Shown here piece by piece: positions 24,501 through 35,808 of a stretch of DNA of 64,000 bases. A program made the translations under genes and the position numbers. Each line of letters begins with the position of its first letter. The first letter of the stretch is position 1. The stretch covers positions 541,516,316 to 541,580,315 of the forward strand of contig NC_058519.1 of the NCBI RefSeq assembly GCF_904849725.1, read 5' to 3'. A model generated the notes under the pieces. The model did no database searches, was not told the origin of the DNA, and saw nothing but the letters and a program-made list of their open reading frames with translations. The DNA is from Hordeum vulgare subsp. vulgare (lineage: Eukaryota; Streptophyta; Magnoliopsida; Poales; Poaceae).

Positions 24501-25131
24501 ACACGGTGGGGTTATGTCTGACGTAGGTAGGTGTTCAGGATCATTCATTTGATCATTCGTAGCTCACGTCCGCTATGCGTAGATCTTCCCCCTCTTATCT
24601 CTTGTACTCGTAAGTTTAGCCACCAAATATATGCTTAGTCGCTGCTGCAACCTCACCACTTAACCATACCTCACCCATTAAGCTTTGCTAGTCTTGATAC
24701 CTTTGGAAATGAGATTGCTGAGTCCCCTGTGGCTCACAGATTACTACAACACCAGTTGCAGGTACAGATAAAGGGTACTTGACGCGAGCGCGTTGATTGT
24801 TCATTTGGAGTTGCTTCTTCTTCTTCTTCTTCATCGATCTAGGATGGGTTCCAGGCCGGCAGCCTGGGATAGCAAGGATGGACGTCGTTCTTCTTTTGTC
24901 GTTTGTTTTCGTCTGTAGTCGGACCCTGCTCTTACTCTTGATGATTATGTAATGTACTGATGTGACTCTGATGTAGCTTGTGGCGAGTGTAAGCCAACTC
25001 TATATATATCTCTTCTGTTCAGTACATGTACTTGTGACGATATCCATTCTTGCGACACGACGAGACGCGCTTCTATCCCTGATGAGGCCCTCGTGCCAAC
25101 TTGAGGATAGGGTCGCATATTGGGCGTGACA

Positions 25132-26390
25132 AGTAAGCACTGCTGCATGCAACGTTGGAATGTCGCACCAGCGTTCTTCAGACCGAACGTCATGGTGGTG
25201 TAGCAGTAGGACCCGAAGGGCGTGATGAAGGAGGTCTTCTGGCGATCAGCTGGATCCAGCTTCATTTGATGGTAGCCGGAATAAGCATCCAGAAACGACG
25301 GCAGTTCGCAGCCTGCTGTGGAGTCGATCACTTGATCTATCCGGGGCAAGGCGAAGGGGTCTTTCGTGCATGCCTTATTCGGGCTTGTGTAGTCGATACA
25401 CATTCGCCAGGTGTTGTTTTCTTCAGCACCAGAACTGGATTGGCTAACCGGTCCGGGTGGAAAACCTCCATGATGAAGCCGGCTGCAAGGAGCCGGGCAA
25501 TCACTTCTCTGATTGTGCACCGCTTCCCCTCGGCGAAGCGGCGCAAAGGTTGTTTCACCGGCTTTGCATCCGATCGCACGTGAATTTTGTGCTCGGCATA
25601 CTTCCTTGGAACACCCGGCATGTCTTTGGGGGACCATGCAAAGATGTCCCTATTCTCACGGAGGAAGTCGACGAGCTCGCCTTCCTATTTGGGGCTGAGG
25701 CCAGCCCCGATGGTGACGCACTGCTTGGGGTTTGCAGGGTCGAGTGGCACGTGCTTGGTTTATTTAGCTGGCTTAAAGGAGCCTTCACCGGCCGACTAGG
25801 ATGGAGGAGTAGGGATCACCGGCTTCTCGGTAGCCTGAGCCACGAGTCGGTCAATTTGCCTTTTCTCCTCAGCAATCACCATGCCATCGGCCAGGCGGCT
25901 ATTGTCCTGTGCACACTCGAGCGACTTCTTGTAGTCGCCAGCAATAGTGATGATGCCCTTTGGACCCGGCATCTTCATCTTCAGGTAGGCGTAGTGGGGG
26001 ATAGCCATGAACTTGGCCAGAGCCGGTCGGCCCAGCAGCACGTGATACGGGCTGCTGAGATCCACTATCTCGAACCATATGGACTCACGGTAGAAGTGAG
26101 TCTTGTCACCGAAAAGGACGTCCAGCTCGATTTTGCCGATCGGCGAGAAGGACTGTCCCGGCACGATGCCGTGGAAGACAGTGTTGGTCGGCAAGACGTC
26201 CTTCTCCTTGAGCCCGAGCTTGAGGAGGGTGTCGAGGTAGAGGATGTTGATACTGCTGCCGCCGTCGACCAACACCCGGGAGAACCGGCAGGTGAGCCTC
26301 TGAGAGGCGAAGGTAGGGTCGAGGACGAGCGCGTATGAGCTCGGTTGGGCATCACCGCATGATGGTCGACCCGGCTCCATGTGATGGGCT
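25132..26390 (-). pseudogene. Tat-type Gypsy pol: protease and partial reverse transcriptase (truncated)
   Basis: Reverse-strand pol. Protease frame 26380-25796 has the Tat-type DGGSSINILY active-site variant followed by the ...LLGRPALAKF segment. The linker and reverse transcriptase follow, broken by frameshifts: AWSPKDMPGVP-like text near 25625, LANPVLVLKK near 25440, then WRMCIDYT, DAYSGYHQMK and TMTFGLKNAGATFQRCM. The sequence stops at 25132, just before the expected YVDD catalytic box, where the Sukkula LTR begins. The missing RT half, RNase H and integrase should lie left of the window beyond the Sukkula element. Lineage inferred from protease and RT motifs and from the primer-binding site at 37252. 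Confidence 0.88.
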
Positions 26391-26715
26391 TTTCAGACTA
26401 GTGCATGTATTGGGGAACCGGGGGGACCGTGGCATTCACCTCAAGCCGGCGATGGTGCTGGATGTGCTTGTCGTCGCCTTCACTGGTGAAGACGACGAAT
26501 GCTCTGTCTTGACGGGGGTAATCATCGTGGAGGCGGCCGTTGTCGCGAGGCGGCGGTGGTGGAGCAGGACCGGGACCGGGAGCCGGAGCTTGAGGCATGG
26601 CTTGTGCACCTGGGGCAGCCGGCAGGCCCTCCCCTTGCGACAATCGTCGTGCGAATATGCACTGTCAAAGGGTGTGGGTAGAGGGTTGTGCCCCAGATTG
26701 CATCTTGCAGGGCGC
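26391..26715 (-). pseudogene. Tat-type Gypsy gag, C-terminal part after the solo LTR
   Basis: Continues gag from 28406 once the solo LTR is removed: minus-strand text ...EQMLDAP crosses the junction into CKMQSGAQPSTHTL, followed by FARRLSQGEGLPA and a Pro/Ala-rich tail. Frame is lost by at least one stop within the segment. It leads into the protease frame at 26380. Confidence 0.75.
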
Positions 26716-28405
26716 TGATGTCTACTACACAACCTTCTCCTTGCAGACGTTGTTGGGCCTCCAAGCGCAGAGGTTTGTAGGATAGTAGCAATTTTCCCTC
26801 AAGTGGGTGACCTAAGGTTTATCAATCCGCGGGAGGCGTAGGATGAAGATGGTCTCTCTCAAGCAACCCTGCAACCAAATAACAAAGAGTCTCTTGTGTC
26901 CCCAACACACACAATATAATGGTAAGTTGTATAGGTGCACTAGTTCGGCGAAGAGATGGTGATACAAGTGCAATAAGGATGGTAGATATCGGTTTTTGTA
27001 ATCTGAAATTACAAAAATAGCAAGGTATCAAAAGGTAAAAGTGAGCACGAACGGTATTGCAATGCATGGAAACAAGGCCTAGGGTTCATACTTTCACTAG
27101 TGAAGTTCTCTCAATAATGATAACATAATTGGATCATATAACTAGCCCTCAACATGCAACAAAGAGTCACTCCAAAGTCACTAATAGCGGAGAACAAACG
27201 AAGAGATTATTGTCGGGTACGAAACCACCACAAAGTTATTCTTTCTGATCGATCTATTCAAGAGTCCGTAGTAAAATAGCACGAAGCTATTCTTTCCGTT
27301 AAATCTTTCATAGAGTTCGTACTAGAATAACACCTTAAGATACTTATAAACCAAGACCCTAATGTCACCTAGATACTCCATTGTCACCTCAAGTATCCGT
27401 GGGTATGATTATACGATATGCATCACACAATCTCAGAATCATCTGTTCAACCAACACATAGAACTTCAAAGAGTGCCACAAAGTTTCTATCAGAGAGTCA
27501 AAACGTGTGCCAACCCCTGTGCATAGGTTCCCAATGTCACGAACCCACAAGTTGATCACCAAAACATACATCAAGTACTCACATGAATCCACGTGTGCCA
27601 ACCCATATGCATAGATTCCCATTGTCACGAACCCACAAGTTGATCACAGCAGATAGACACATGCAAGACATACATCAAGTGTTCTCAAAGACTCAATCCG
27701 ATAAGATAACTCCAAAGGGGAAACTCAATTCATTACAAGAAGGGAGAGGGGGAAGAACATCATAAGATCCAACTATAGTAGCAAAGCCCGGTACATCGAG
27801 ATCAAGACATCTCAAGAACATGAGAGAGAGATCAAACACATAGCTGCTGGTACATACCCTCAGCTCCAAGGGAGAATTACTCCCTCCTTGTCATGGAGAT
27901 CGCCTGGATGATGAAGATGGCAACCGGAGATGGATTCCCCCTCCGGCAGGGTGCCGGAACGGGCTCCAGATTGGTTTTTGGTGGCCACAGAGGCTTGCGG
28001 CAGCGGAACTCCCGATCTAGGTTTCTTTCTGGAGGTTTCTAGATTTATAGGACTAGATGGCGGTGGAGTTGCGTCAAGTGGGCCCTTAAGGAGCCACAAG
28101 CTTGGTAGGTGCGGCCTGGGGGGTGGCCACGCCTACAGGGCTTGTGGCTTCCTCGGGACCCCTCTCCGGTATCTTTTTCTGCCAGTATTTTTGATATTTT
28201 CCATAAAAATCATCGCGAAAGAATTATTCCGTTTGGACTCCGCCTGAAAAAGGGTCAAAAACACGGAAAGAACATGAACTGGCACTTGGCACTGAATTAA
28301 TAGGTTAGTCCCAAAAAAGATATAAAAGGCATATAAAACATCCAAAGTTTGACAAGATAACAGCATGAAACCATCAAAAATTATAGATACGTTGGAGACG
28401 TATCA
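26716..28405 (-). repeat. Solo LTR of a TGATACGTCTCC-type Gypsy
   Basis: 1690-bp unit, minus-strand start TGATACGTCTCCAACGTATC and end GTAGTAGACATCA, with TG/CA termini and the perfect duplication ggcgc on both sides (26711-26715, 28406-28410). There is no interior, so it is a solo LTR left by recombination between two LTRs. Its first ~130 bp (minus strand) match the LTR starts of the element at 29056-35808, but the rest differs, so they are related families. Family name uncertain; it may be a Sabrina/WHAM-like Athila relative. Confidence 0.88.
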
Positions 28406-28410
28406 GGCGC

Positions 28411-29055
28411 GTCAAGCATCTGCTCGAAGGTCTGCTTGGGCTGTCAGTTGCCTTTGTTGGTCCGCCTCTGTTGGGAGCCTGCCTGAGTAGCCGACGCCTC
28501 TCCCTCCACGTTGGCTACCAGTTTGTTGTTGGAGCGTGAATCTAGCTGATCCGCCTTGCGCTTGTTGTTGTTTAGGCCGCCTCGATTGTCTCCAGCCGGC
28601 TTGGGAGTAGCCGGCATGGGGACAGCCTTGTCCAGGCGGTCACCTTGACCCGCATCGCGGAGTCGGCCATGGCGTACTTTTCCGCCTTGGCCATGAGCAC
28701 CGCCAGAGAGGTGGGCTCAGAGCACATGAGCTTGTGCTTGAGGAGAGTGTCGTCTTGGCAGCCGTCGATGAAGTACTGGATGGCCTGTACCTCATGCACT
28801 CCCTCGCAGGAGTTGCGAAGCTCCGTCCAACGCGTGACGTAGTCGCAAAGGGGTTCGTCGGGCCTCTGGACGCACATGGCCAGCTCGCGAGGCCGGCCAG
28901 GGCGCTTGTAGGTGCCAGTGAAGTTGCGACGAACGCCTCCTCGAATTCAACCCATGAGTTGACGCTCCCAGCTGGAAGGCTGTGAAGCCATGTCCGAGCC
29001 GAGCCGGCCAGCATGAGTAGCACATAGCAGACTGCTACAAGCTTGTTGCTGTTGC
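28411..29055 (-). pseudogene. Tat-type Gypsy gag, middle part
   Basis: Minus-strand capsid region, in two frames: LLMLAGSARTWLHSLPAGSVNSW (about 29020-28950), then after a frame change PDEPLCDYVTRWTELRNSC and HEVQAIQYFIDGC (about 28877-28700), SEPTSLAVLMAKAEKYA. This is the Retrotrans_gag-type domain of Tat elements. At least one frameshift lies near 28900. The left end joins the solo LTR and the right end joins the Athila-like element, both inside the gag sequence. Confidence 0.85.
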
Positions 29056-30606
29056 GGCAACAAAAGTCCTTCCCTGGCGCTTAGGAATTCTTCTTGTTAC
29101 TTCTCTAGTTTGCGTCCGCTTTTCCCTTGAAGAGGAAAGGGTGATGCAGCACAGGAGCAGTAAGTATTTCCCTCAGTTTGAGAACCAAGGTATCGATCCA
29201 GAAGGAGGGCCTCGTCAAGTCCAAAGTACTTGCGCAAACACAAATAAGCTTGCACCCAACGCTTCAAAGGGGTTGTCAATCCCTTCAAGGTTGTTTGCAA
29301 AGTGAGATCTGATGGCGGAAAGTGCAACGAAGTAAAAAGTGTAAGGCTGAAAATATGGTCTGGAGTAGACCGTGGGGGCCATAGTGTTCACTAGAGGCTT
29401 CTCTCAAAATAGCAAATATCACGGTGGGTGAACAAATTACTGTCGAGCAATTGATAGAACCACGCAAAGTCATGACGATATCTAAGGCAATGATCATACA
29501 TATAGGCATCACGTCCGAGACAAGTAAACCGATACTTTCTGCATCTACTACTATTACTCCACACATCGACCGCTATCCAGCATGCATCTAGTGTATTGAG
29601 TTCATGACGAACAGAGTAACGCCTTAAGTAAGATGACATGATGTAGAGGGATAATCTTAAACCAATGATGAAAACCCCATCTTCTTACCCTTGATGGCAA
29701 CAACATGATGCGTGCCTCGCTACCCCTTCTGTCACTGGGTGAGGTCACCGCACGGTATGAACCCAAAACCAAGCACTTCTCCCATTGCAAGAATCATAGA
29801 TCTAGTTGGCTAGACAAAACCCACAACTCGAAGAGAATTACAAGGATATGAAATCATGCATAAGAGAGATTAGAAGAAACTCAAATAAGATTCATAGATA
29901 ATCTGATCATAAAACCACAATTCATTGGATCTCGACAAACACACCGCAAAAGAAGATTACATCGGATAGATCTCCATGAAGATCATGGAGAACTTTGTAT
30001 GGAAGATCCAACAGAGAGAAGAAGCCATCTAGTTACTAGCTATGGACCCGTAGGTCTATGGTGAACTACTCACGCATCATCGGAGAGGTCATGGTGTTGA
30101 TGAAAAAGCCCTCCGTGTCCGAATCCCCTCTCCGGCAGGGCACCAGGACGTGCCCCAGATGGGATCTTGCGAAGACAGAAGCTTGCGGCGGCAGAAAAGT
30201 ACTTTTGATGATCTCCTGATTTTTTTGGGATTTTTAGGGAATTTATAGGCGCAACCCCTAGGTCAGGGGATGCTCAGGGGGCCCACAAGCCTAGATGGCG
30301 CAGCCTCCCCCCTAGCCACTGGGTGGGGGCTTGTGGGGTCCCTGGGGCTCCCTTGCCTTGGCTCCTAAGCTCCCCGATCTTCTTCCGTTCCAAAAAAATC
30401 TTTTCGGGGATTTTCTTCCGTTTGGACTCCGTTTCAAAATCTCCTCTGAAAGGGGTCAAAAACATGGAAAAAACAGGAACTGGCACTTGGCACTGAGTTA
30501 ATAAGTTAGTTCCAAAAAATATATATAAGGCATTCAAAACATCCAAAGTTTGACAAGATAATAGCATGAAACCATCAAAAATTATAGATACGTTGGAGAC
30601 GTATCA
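29056..30606 (-). repeat. 3' LTR of Athila-like element
   Basis: 1551 bp. On the minus strand it starts TGATACGTCTCCAACGTATC at 30606, directly after the polypurine-like aagcttggggatgct. The other end is ggcaac against TSD gttgc, so the 3' terminus is ...GTTGCC rather than the canonical CA. Confidence 0.85.
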
Positions 30607-33518
30607 AGCATCCCCAAGCTTAACTCCTGCTCGTCCTCGAGTAGGGAAGTCATAAAGAATGATTTTTTTATGTGGAATGCTACCTAGCATAGTTGTCCTT
30701 TGCAACTTCTTTCACGTGACATGAATGTTCAGATCCGTAAGATTCAAAACAATAGTTTCCTATTGACATGAAAACAGTAATACTTCAAGCAAACTAGCAA
30801 AGTAATCATGAACTTTCAAAATAACAAGGCCAAAGAAAGTTATCCCTACAAAATCATATAGTGTGGCTATGCTCCATCATCCTCACACAACTAATGTAAA
30901 TCATGCACAACCCCGGTATTGGCCAAGTAATTGTTTTTGCACTCTTACTTTCTCAAACTTTTTATAACTATCACGCAATACATGAGCGCGAGCCATGGAT
31001 ATAGCACTATAGGTGGAATAGAGTGTGGTGGTGGTTGTGAGACAAAAAGGAGGAGATGGTCACATTGACTCGGCATATCAATAGGCTATGGAGATGCCCA
31101 TTAATACATATCAATGTGAATGAGTAGGGATTGCGATACAAAGGATGCACGAGAGCTATAAGTATGTGAAATCTCAAAAGGAAAACTAGTGGGTGTGCAT
31201 CCAACTTGCTTGCTCACGAAGACCTAGGGCAATTTTGAGGAAGCCCATCATTGGAATATACAAGCCAAGTTATATAATAAAGATTCCCACTAGCATATGG
31301 TAGTGACAAAGCAAGAAGCTCTCAATCATGAAGAATATGGTGCTATCATGAAGCACAAGTGTGGAAAAAGATAGTAGCATTGTCCCTTCTCTCTTTTTCT
31401 CTCCCTTTTTTCATTTGGGCTCTTAGGCCTCTTTTTTTCTTTTTTTTTTGGGCTCTTAGGCAACTTTTTTTTCTTTTTTCTTTTTTTTATTTTTTGGGCT
31501 CTTTGGCCTCTTTTTTTTCCTCACATGGGACAATGCTCTAATAATGATGATCATCACACTTTTATTTACTCACAACTCAAAGATCACAATGATGATGACT
31601 CCATAGGAAATGCCTCCGACAGCGTACCGGGATGTGCAACGATCTAGCATGGCGTATCACGTTGAAACATCTCGCTATCTATCTTACAATCATGCAATGG
31701 CAATCTGAGAGTAACGGCACAAGTCATGAGACGGAACGGTGGGAGTTGCATGGCAATATATCTCGGAATGGCTATGAAAATGCAATAGTAGGTAGATATG
31801 GTGGCTGTTTTGAGGAAGGAATTAGGTGGGTTTGTGCACCGGCGAGAATTGTGCGGCACTAGAGAGGCTAGCAAAGGTGGAAGGTGAAAGTGCATCTATA
31901 CCATGGGCTCACATTAGTCATGAAGAACTCACATACTTATTGCGAAAGTTTTTATTAGTAATCGAAACAAAGTGCTAAACGCATACTCCGAGGAGAAGGG
32001 TTGGTAGGTGTAAACCATCGCGCGATCCCGACCTCAACACAAAGGATGACAATCAATAGATCAATTATGCTCCGACTTCCTCACATAGCGGTTCACCATA
32101 CGTGCATGCTACGGGAATCACTAACTTCAACACAAGTATTTCTAGATTCACAACACCCTACTAACATAACTCTTAATATTACCAAATCCATGTCTCAAAA
32201 CTATTTGAGAGGAACCAAAACTTCTCTTTCTACTCAATGCACATGAAGATGGAGGTTTTTGCATCCTCTTTGGGTATCTATCACTTTTGGGACTACTTTC
32301 ATAGCATAAGCCAAGTACCAAATCATGCACCGCCGTGCTCTAAAAGATATAAGTGAAGCACATGTAGCAAAAGTATCTAGCTCAAAAGATATAAGTGAAG
32401 CACTATGAGCATTCTAGCAAAAATCACGATGAGTGCATGTCTCTCTCTCTCTCAAAAAGGTGTGCAGCAAGGATGATTGTGACACAACAAAAATAAAAGA
32501 CTCTTACGATACAAGACGCTCCAAGCAAAAACACATATCATGTGGTGAATAAAAATATAGCTCCAAGTAATGTTACCGATGGATTGAAGACGAAAGAGGG
32601 GATGCCTTTCCGGGGCATCCCCAAGCTTAGGTTTTTTTGTGTACTTGAATTTGGCTTGGGATGCCTTGGGCATCCCCAAGCTTGATCTCTTTCCACTCCT
32701 TATCTCTTTGTCCATGAGAACATCATCCAAAACTTGAAAACTTCACAACACAAAACTTAAACAGAAACTCGTGATAACATTAGTACAAGAAAACAAACTA
32801 CCACTTCTTTTGGTATTGTAGAAAACTTGAATTCTATCTATATTGATAATGGGCTACTATATTCTCACTTTTCCATGGCTAGTACCACCCCCCCCCCCCC
32901 GATACTAACCATAGTTTTATCAAAACAAGCAACCAACTCAACAAAAACAGAATCTGTCAAAAACAGACCAGTGTGTAGCAATCTGTATACTTCGTATACT
33001 TCTGGTACCTCAAAAATTTTGAAACATTACGAAGGCCTGGGCAAAAAGCATATAAACCAGCAGCAAAAAGAATCAACTCAAAAGCTCTTTCTGAATACAA
33101 ATGAAAAATCATCTCATGAGCGAAAAGTTTCTGTCTTTTTCCAGCAGGATCAAACAACCATTACCAAGACTAGTCATAAAGGTTTTGCTTGGCTCAAACA
33201 CAAAGAGAAACACACAAAACACAATCATAACAGAATTATGATAGTGTGGACGTAACAAAACAGAACGAAAAAGAAATAAATTCATTGGGTTGCCTCCCAA
33301 CAAGCGATATTGTTTAACACCCTTAGCTAGGCATTGATAAATCAATGATGCTCACACAAAAGACAAGAATTGAAGCACAACGAGAGCATCATGAAGCATG
33401 TGAAAAGCACATCTAAGTCTAACATACTTCCTATGCATAGGTATTTTATAGGAAAACAGATTGTCAAGACAGCCAATAGTTTCCAAATGCAAGAAAGAAG
33501 AAAGAGACAGTAGCAATC
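30607..33518 (-). other. Non-coding interior of the Athila-like element
   Basis: No protein motif on either strand. Holds four copies of gcatccccaagctt (30608-30622, 32615-32629, 32670-32683, 33781-33795; the last is just beyond this span), a T-rich block with repeated tttgggctcttaggc (31400-31530), a (ct)n run near 32440 and a poly-C run near 32888. The motif copy at 30608 abuts the 3' LTR and is its presumed polypurine tract. Confidence 0.6.
31400..31530. repeat. Degenerate tandem repeat, T-tract plus gggctcttaggc
   Basis: Three or four units of a pyrimidine tract followed by tttgggctcttaggc or tttgggctctttggc, probably expanded by slippage. Confidence 0.7.
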
Positions 33519-34034
33519 TCAACATAACGAGAGGTAATCTGGTAACATGAAAGTTTCTACACAATATTTTCCTCTCTCATAGCAATTACATGTGGGATCA
33601 TATCCGAATTCAACAATATAGCTATCACGTAGGATATTCTTTTCATGATCCACATGCATGCAAAGTTGACGCTCTTCAAAAATAGTGGGATTATCATCAA
33701 CTAAAGTCATGACTTCTCCAAATCCACTTTCAATATTATTGCAAATACCATTGCAACAAGTAGTGGACATAGCAAAACTAGCATCCCCAAGCTTAGGGTT
33801 TTGCGTATTTTTAGCATGATTGTCATTAATAGAATTTATAATGAAACCATTGCAATCATGCTTTTCATTCAAGGAGCCCTCGTGAATCACTTCATAAATT
33901 TCTTCATCACAATTTTCAGATTCACGCATCTCAAGCAAAACTCCATAAAGATAGTCAAGTGCACTCAACTCACTAGCAATTGGTTCCTCATACGTGGATC
34001 TCTTAAAGAGATTAGCAAGTGGGTGAGGATCCAT
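33519..34034 (-). CDS. 171-codon hypothetical protein in the Athila-like element
   Basis: The only sizeable frame of this element, starting about 220 bp downstream (minus strand) of the primer-binding-site-like stretch, where gag would normally begin. The product is acidic at the N-terminus (many Glu/Asp) and contains several Cys near the end (CNCYERGKYC). I recognise no gag, zinc knuckle of CCHC spacing or enzyme motif. One polypurine-like repeat lies inside the frame and is read as NPKLGDA. I recall similar frames in Triticeae Athila-group elements but cannot name a function. The alternative is a truncated relic of a longer frame. Confidence 0.5.
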   Translation of the reverse strand: MDPHPLANLFKRSTYEEPIASELSALDYLYGVLLEMRESENCDEEIYEVIHEGSLNEKHDCNGFIINSINDNHAKNTQNPKLGDASFAMSTTCCNGICNNIESGFGEVMTLVDDNPTIFEERQLCMHVDHEKNILRDSYIVEFGYDPTCNCYERGKYCVETFMLPDYLSLC

Positions 34035-34255
34035 ATCACTAGATTTTCAGCAAGCGAAGATGCAAGGATATTGAGGTCACATAGCACACAAGCAAAGGAA
34101 AGGCAAACAAAAAAGGCAAACGAAGAAAAGGGCAAACGAAGAAAAGGGAAAATTGTGAAGTGGGGGAGAGGAAAACGAGAGGCAACTGGCAATCAAAGTA
34201 AATGCAAGAGATGAGTTTGCGACACCTACTCGGATGAGTTCTTGACTTGATCTTC

Positions 34256-34274
34256 CTTCCCAGCAACGGTGCCA
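34256..34274 (-). other. Primer-binding-site-like stretch of Athila-like element
   Basis: Minus strand tggcaccgttgctgggaag, about 16 bases inside the 5' LTR boundary (34291). Resembles the Athila-group site with two changes (tggcgccgttgccgggga). Assignment by resemblance. Confidence 0.55.
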
Positions 34275-34290
34275 TAAATTCTTCTCTCGC

Positions 34291-35808
34291 GGCAAGAAAA
34301 GTCCTTCCCTGGCGCTTAGGAATTCTTCTTGTTACTTCTCTGGTTTGCGTCGGTTTTTCCCTTGAAGATAAAAGGGTGATGCAGCACAGGAGCAGTAAGT
34401 ATTTCCATCAGTTTGAGAACCAAGGTATCGATCCAGAAGGAGGGCCTCGTCAAGTCCAAAGTACCTGCGCAAACACAAACAAGCTTGCACCCAACGCTTC
34501 AAAGGGGTTGTCAATCCCTTCAAGATTGTTTGCAAAGTGAGATCTGACGGCGGAAAGTGCAACAAAGTAAAAAGTGTAAGGCTGAAAATATGGTGTGGAG
34601 TAGACCCTGGGGGCCATAGTGTTCGCTAGAGGCTTCTCTCAAAATAGCAAATATCACGGTGGGAGAACAAATTACTGTCAAGAAATTGATAGAACCACAC
34701 AAAGTCATGACGATATCTAAGGCAATGATCATACATATAGGCATCACGTCCGAGACTAGTAGACCGATACTTTCTGCATCTACTACTATTACTCCACACA
34801 TCGACCGCTATCCAGCATGCATCTAGTGTATTGAGTTCATGACGAATAGAGTAACGCCTTAAGCAAGATAACATGATGTAGAGGGATAATCTCAAAACAA
34901 TGATGAAAACCCCATCTTTTTACCCTTGATGGCAACAACATGATGCGTGCCTCGCTGCCCCTTCTGTCACTGGGTGAGGTCACCGCATGGTATGAACTCA
35001 AAACCAAGCACTTCTCCCATTGCAAGAATCATAGATCTAGTTGGCCAGACAAAACCCACAACTCGAAGAGAATTACAAGGATATGAAATCATGCATAAGA
35101 GAGATCAGAAGAAACTCAAATAAATCCACAATTCATCGGATCTCGACAAACACACCGCAAAAGAAGATTACATCGGATAGATCTTCATGAAGATCATGGA
35201 GAACTTTGTATTGAAGAACCAAGAGAGAGAAGAAGCCATCTATTTACTAGCTATGGACCCGTAGGTCTATGGTGAACTACTCACGCATCATCAGAGAGGT
35301 CATGGTGTTGGTGAAGAAGCCCTCCGTGTCCGAATCCCCCTCCGGCAGGGCACCAGGACGTTCCCCAGATGGGATCTTGCGGAGACAGAAGCTTGCGGCG
35401 GCGGAAAAGTACTTTCGATGATCTCCTGATATTTTGGGGATTTTTAGGGAATTTATAGGCGCAACCCCTAGGTCAGGGGACGCTCAGGGGGGCCACAAGC
35501 CTGGATGACGCGGCCTCCCCCCTGGCGGTGGGGTGGGGGGCCTTGGGGCTCCCCTGCCTTGGCTCCCAATCTCCCCGATCTTCTTCCGTTCTAGAAAAAA
35601 TCTTTTCAGGGATTTTCTTCCGTTTGGACTCCGTTTCAAAATCTCTTCTGAAAGGGGTCAAAAACATGGAAAAAACAGGAACTGGCACTTGGCACTGAGT
35701 TAATAAGTTAATTCCAAGAAATATATAATAGGCATTCAAAACATCCAAAGTTTGACAAGATAATAGCATGAAACCATCAAAAAATATAGATACGTTGGAG
35801 ACGTATTA
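34291..35808 (-). repeat. 5' LTR of Athila-like element
   Basis: 1518 bp, partner of 29056-30606; starts on the minus strand at 35808 with taatacgtctcc (second base changed from the canonical TGATACG). Shorter than its partner, mainly from a deletion near 35120. Confidence 0.85.

Larger units (their letters stand above)
20186..25131 (+). repeat. Sukkula-type 3' LTR (about 4.9 kb)
   Basis: Starts TGTGACAGCCCGGTGCCGACG and ends GGGTCGCATATTGGGCGTGACA, 4946 bp. The length and terminal segment agree with my recollection of Sukkula LTRs from barley and wheat. It has a TATA box near 20750, then a GC-rich block to about 21515, then an AT-rich stretch. It is joined on the left to the element interior and on the right to Tat-type pol, so it is the 3' LTR of an insertion into that gene. 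Expected right duplication copy is agtaa (25132-25136); the left copy is outside the window. Short frames inside it are not genes. Confidence 0.82.
29056..35808 (-). mobile_element. Athila-like LTR element, full length, non-autonomous
   Basis: 6753-bp element flanked by gttgc (29051-29055 and 35809-35813) within Tat gag; deleting it restores gag continuity (GIARGN...NKLVAV). LTRs at 29056-30606 and 34291-35808, reverse orientation. The interior is only 3.7 kb and has no recognisable gag, protease, RT or integrase, only a 171-codon frame. The tggcaccgttgctggg stretch near 34256-34274 resembles the tggcgccgttgccgggg primer site of Athila-type Gypsy elements. LTRs differ by several percent plus an indel of about 23 bp near 29890/35120, so it is older than the Copia pair. 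Family name unsure. Confidence 0.85.

Noticed and set aside
24945..25637. Single RT protein continuing to 24945
   Set aside because: The last ~60 codons are Sukkula LTR read through the insertion junction at 25131/25132.
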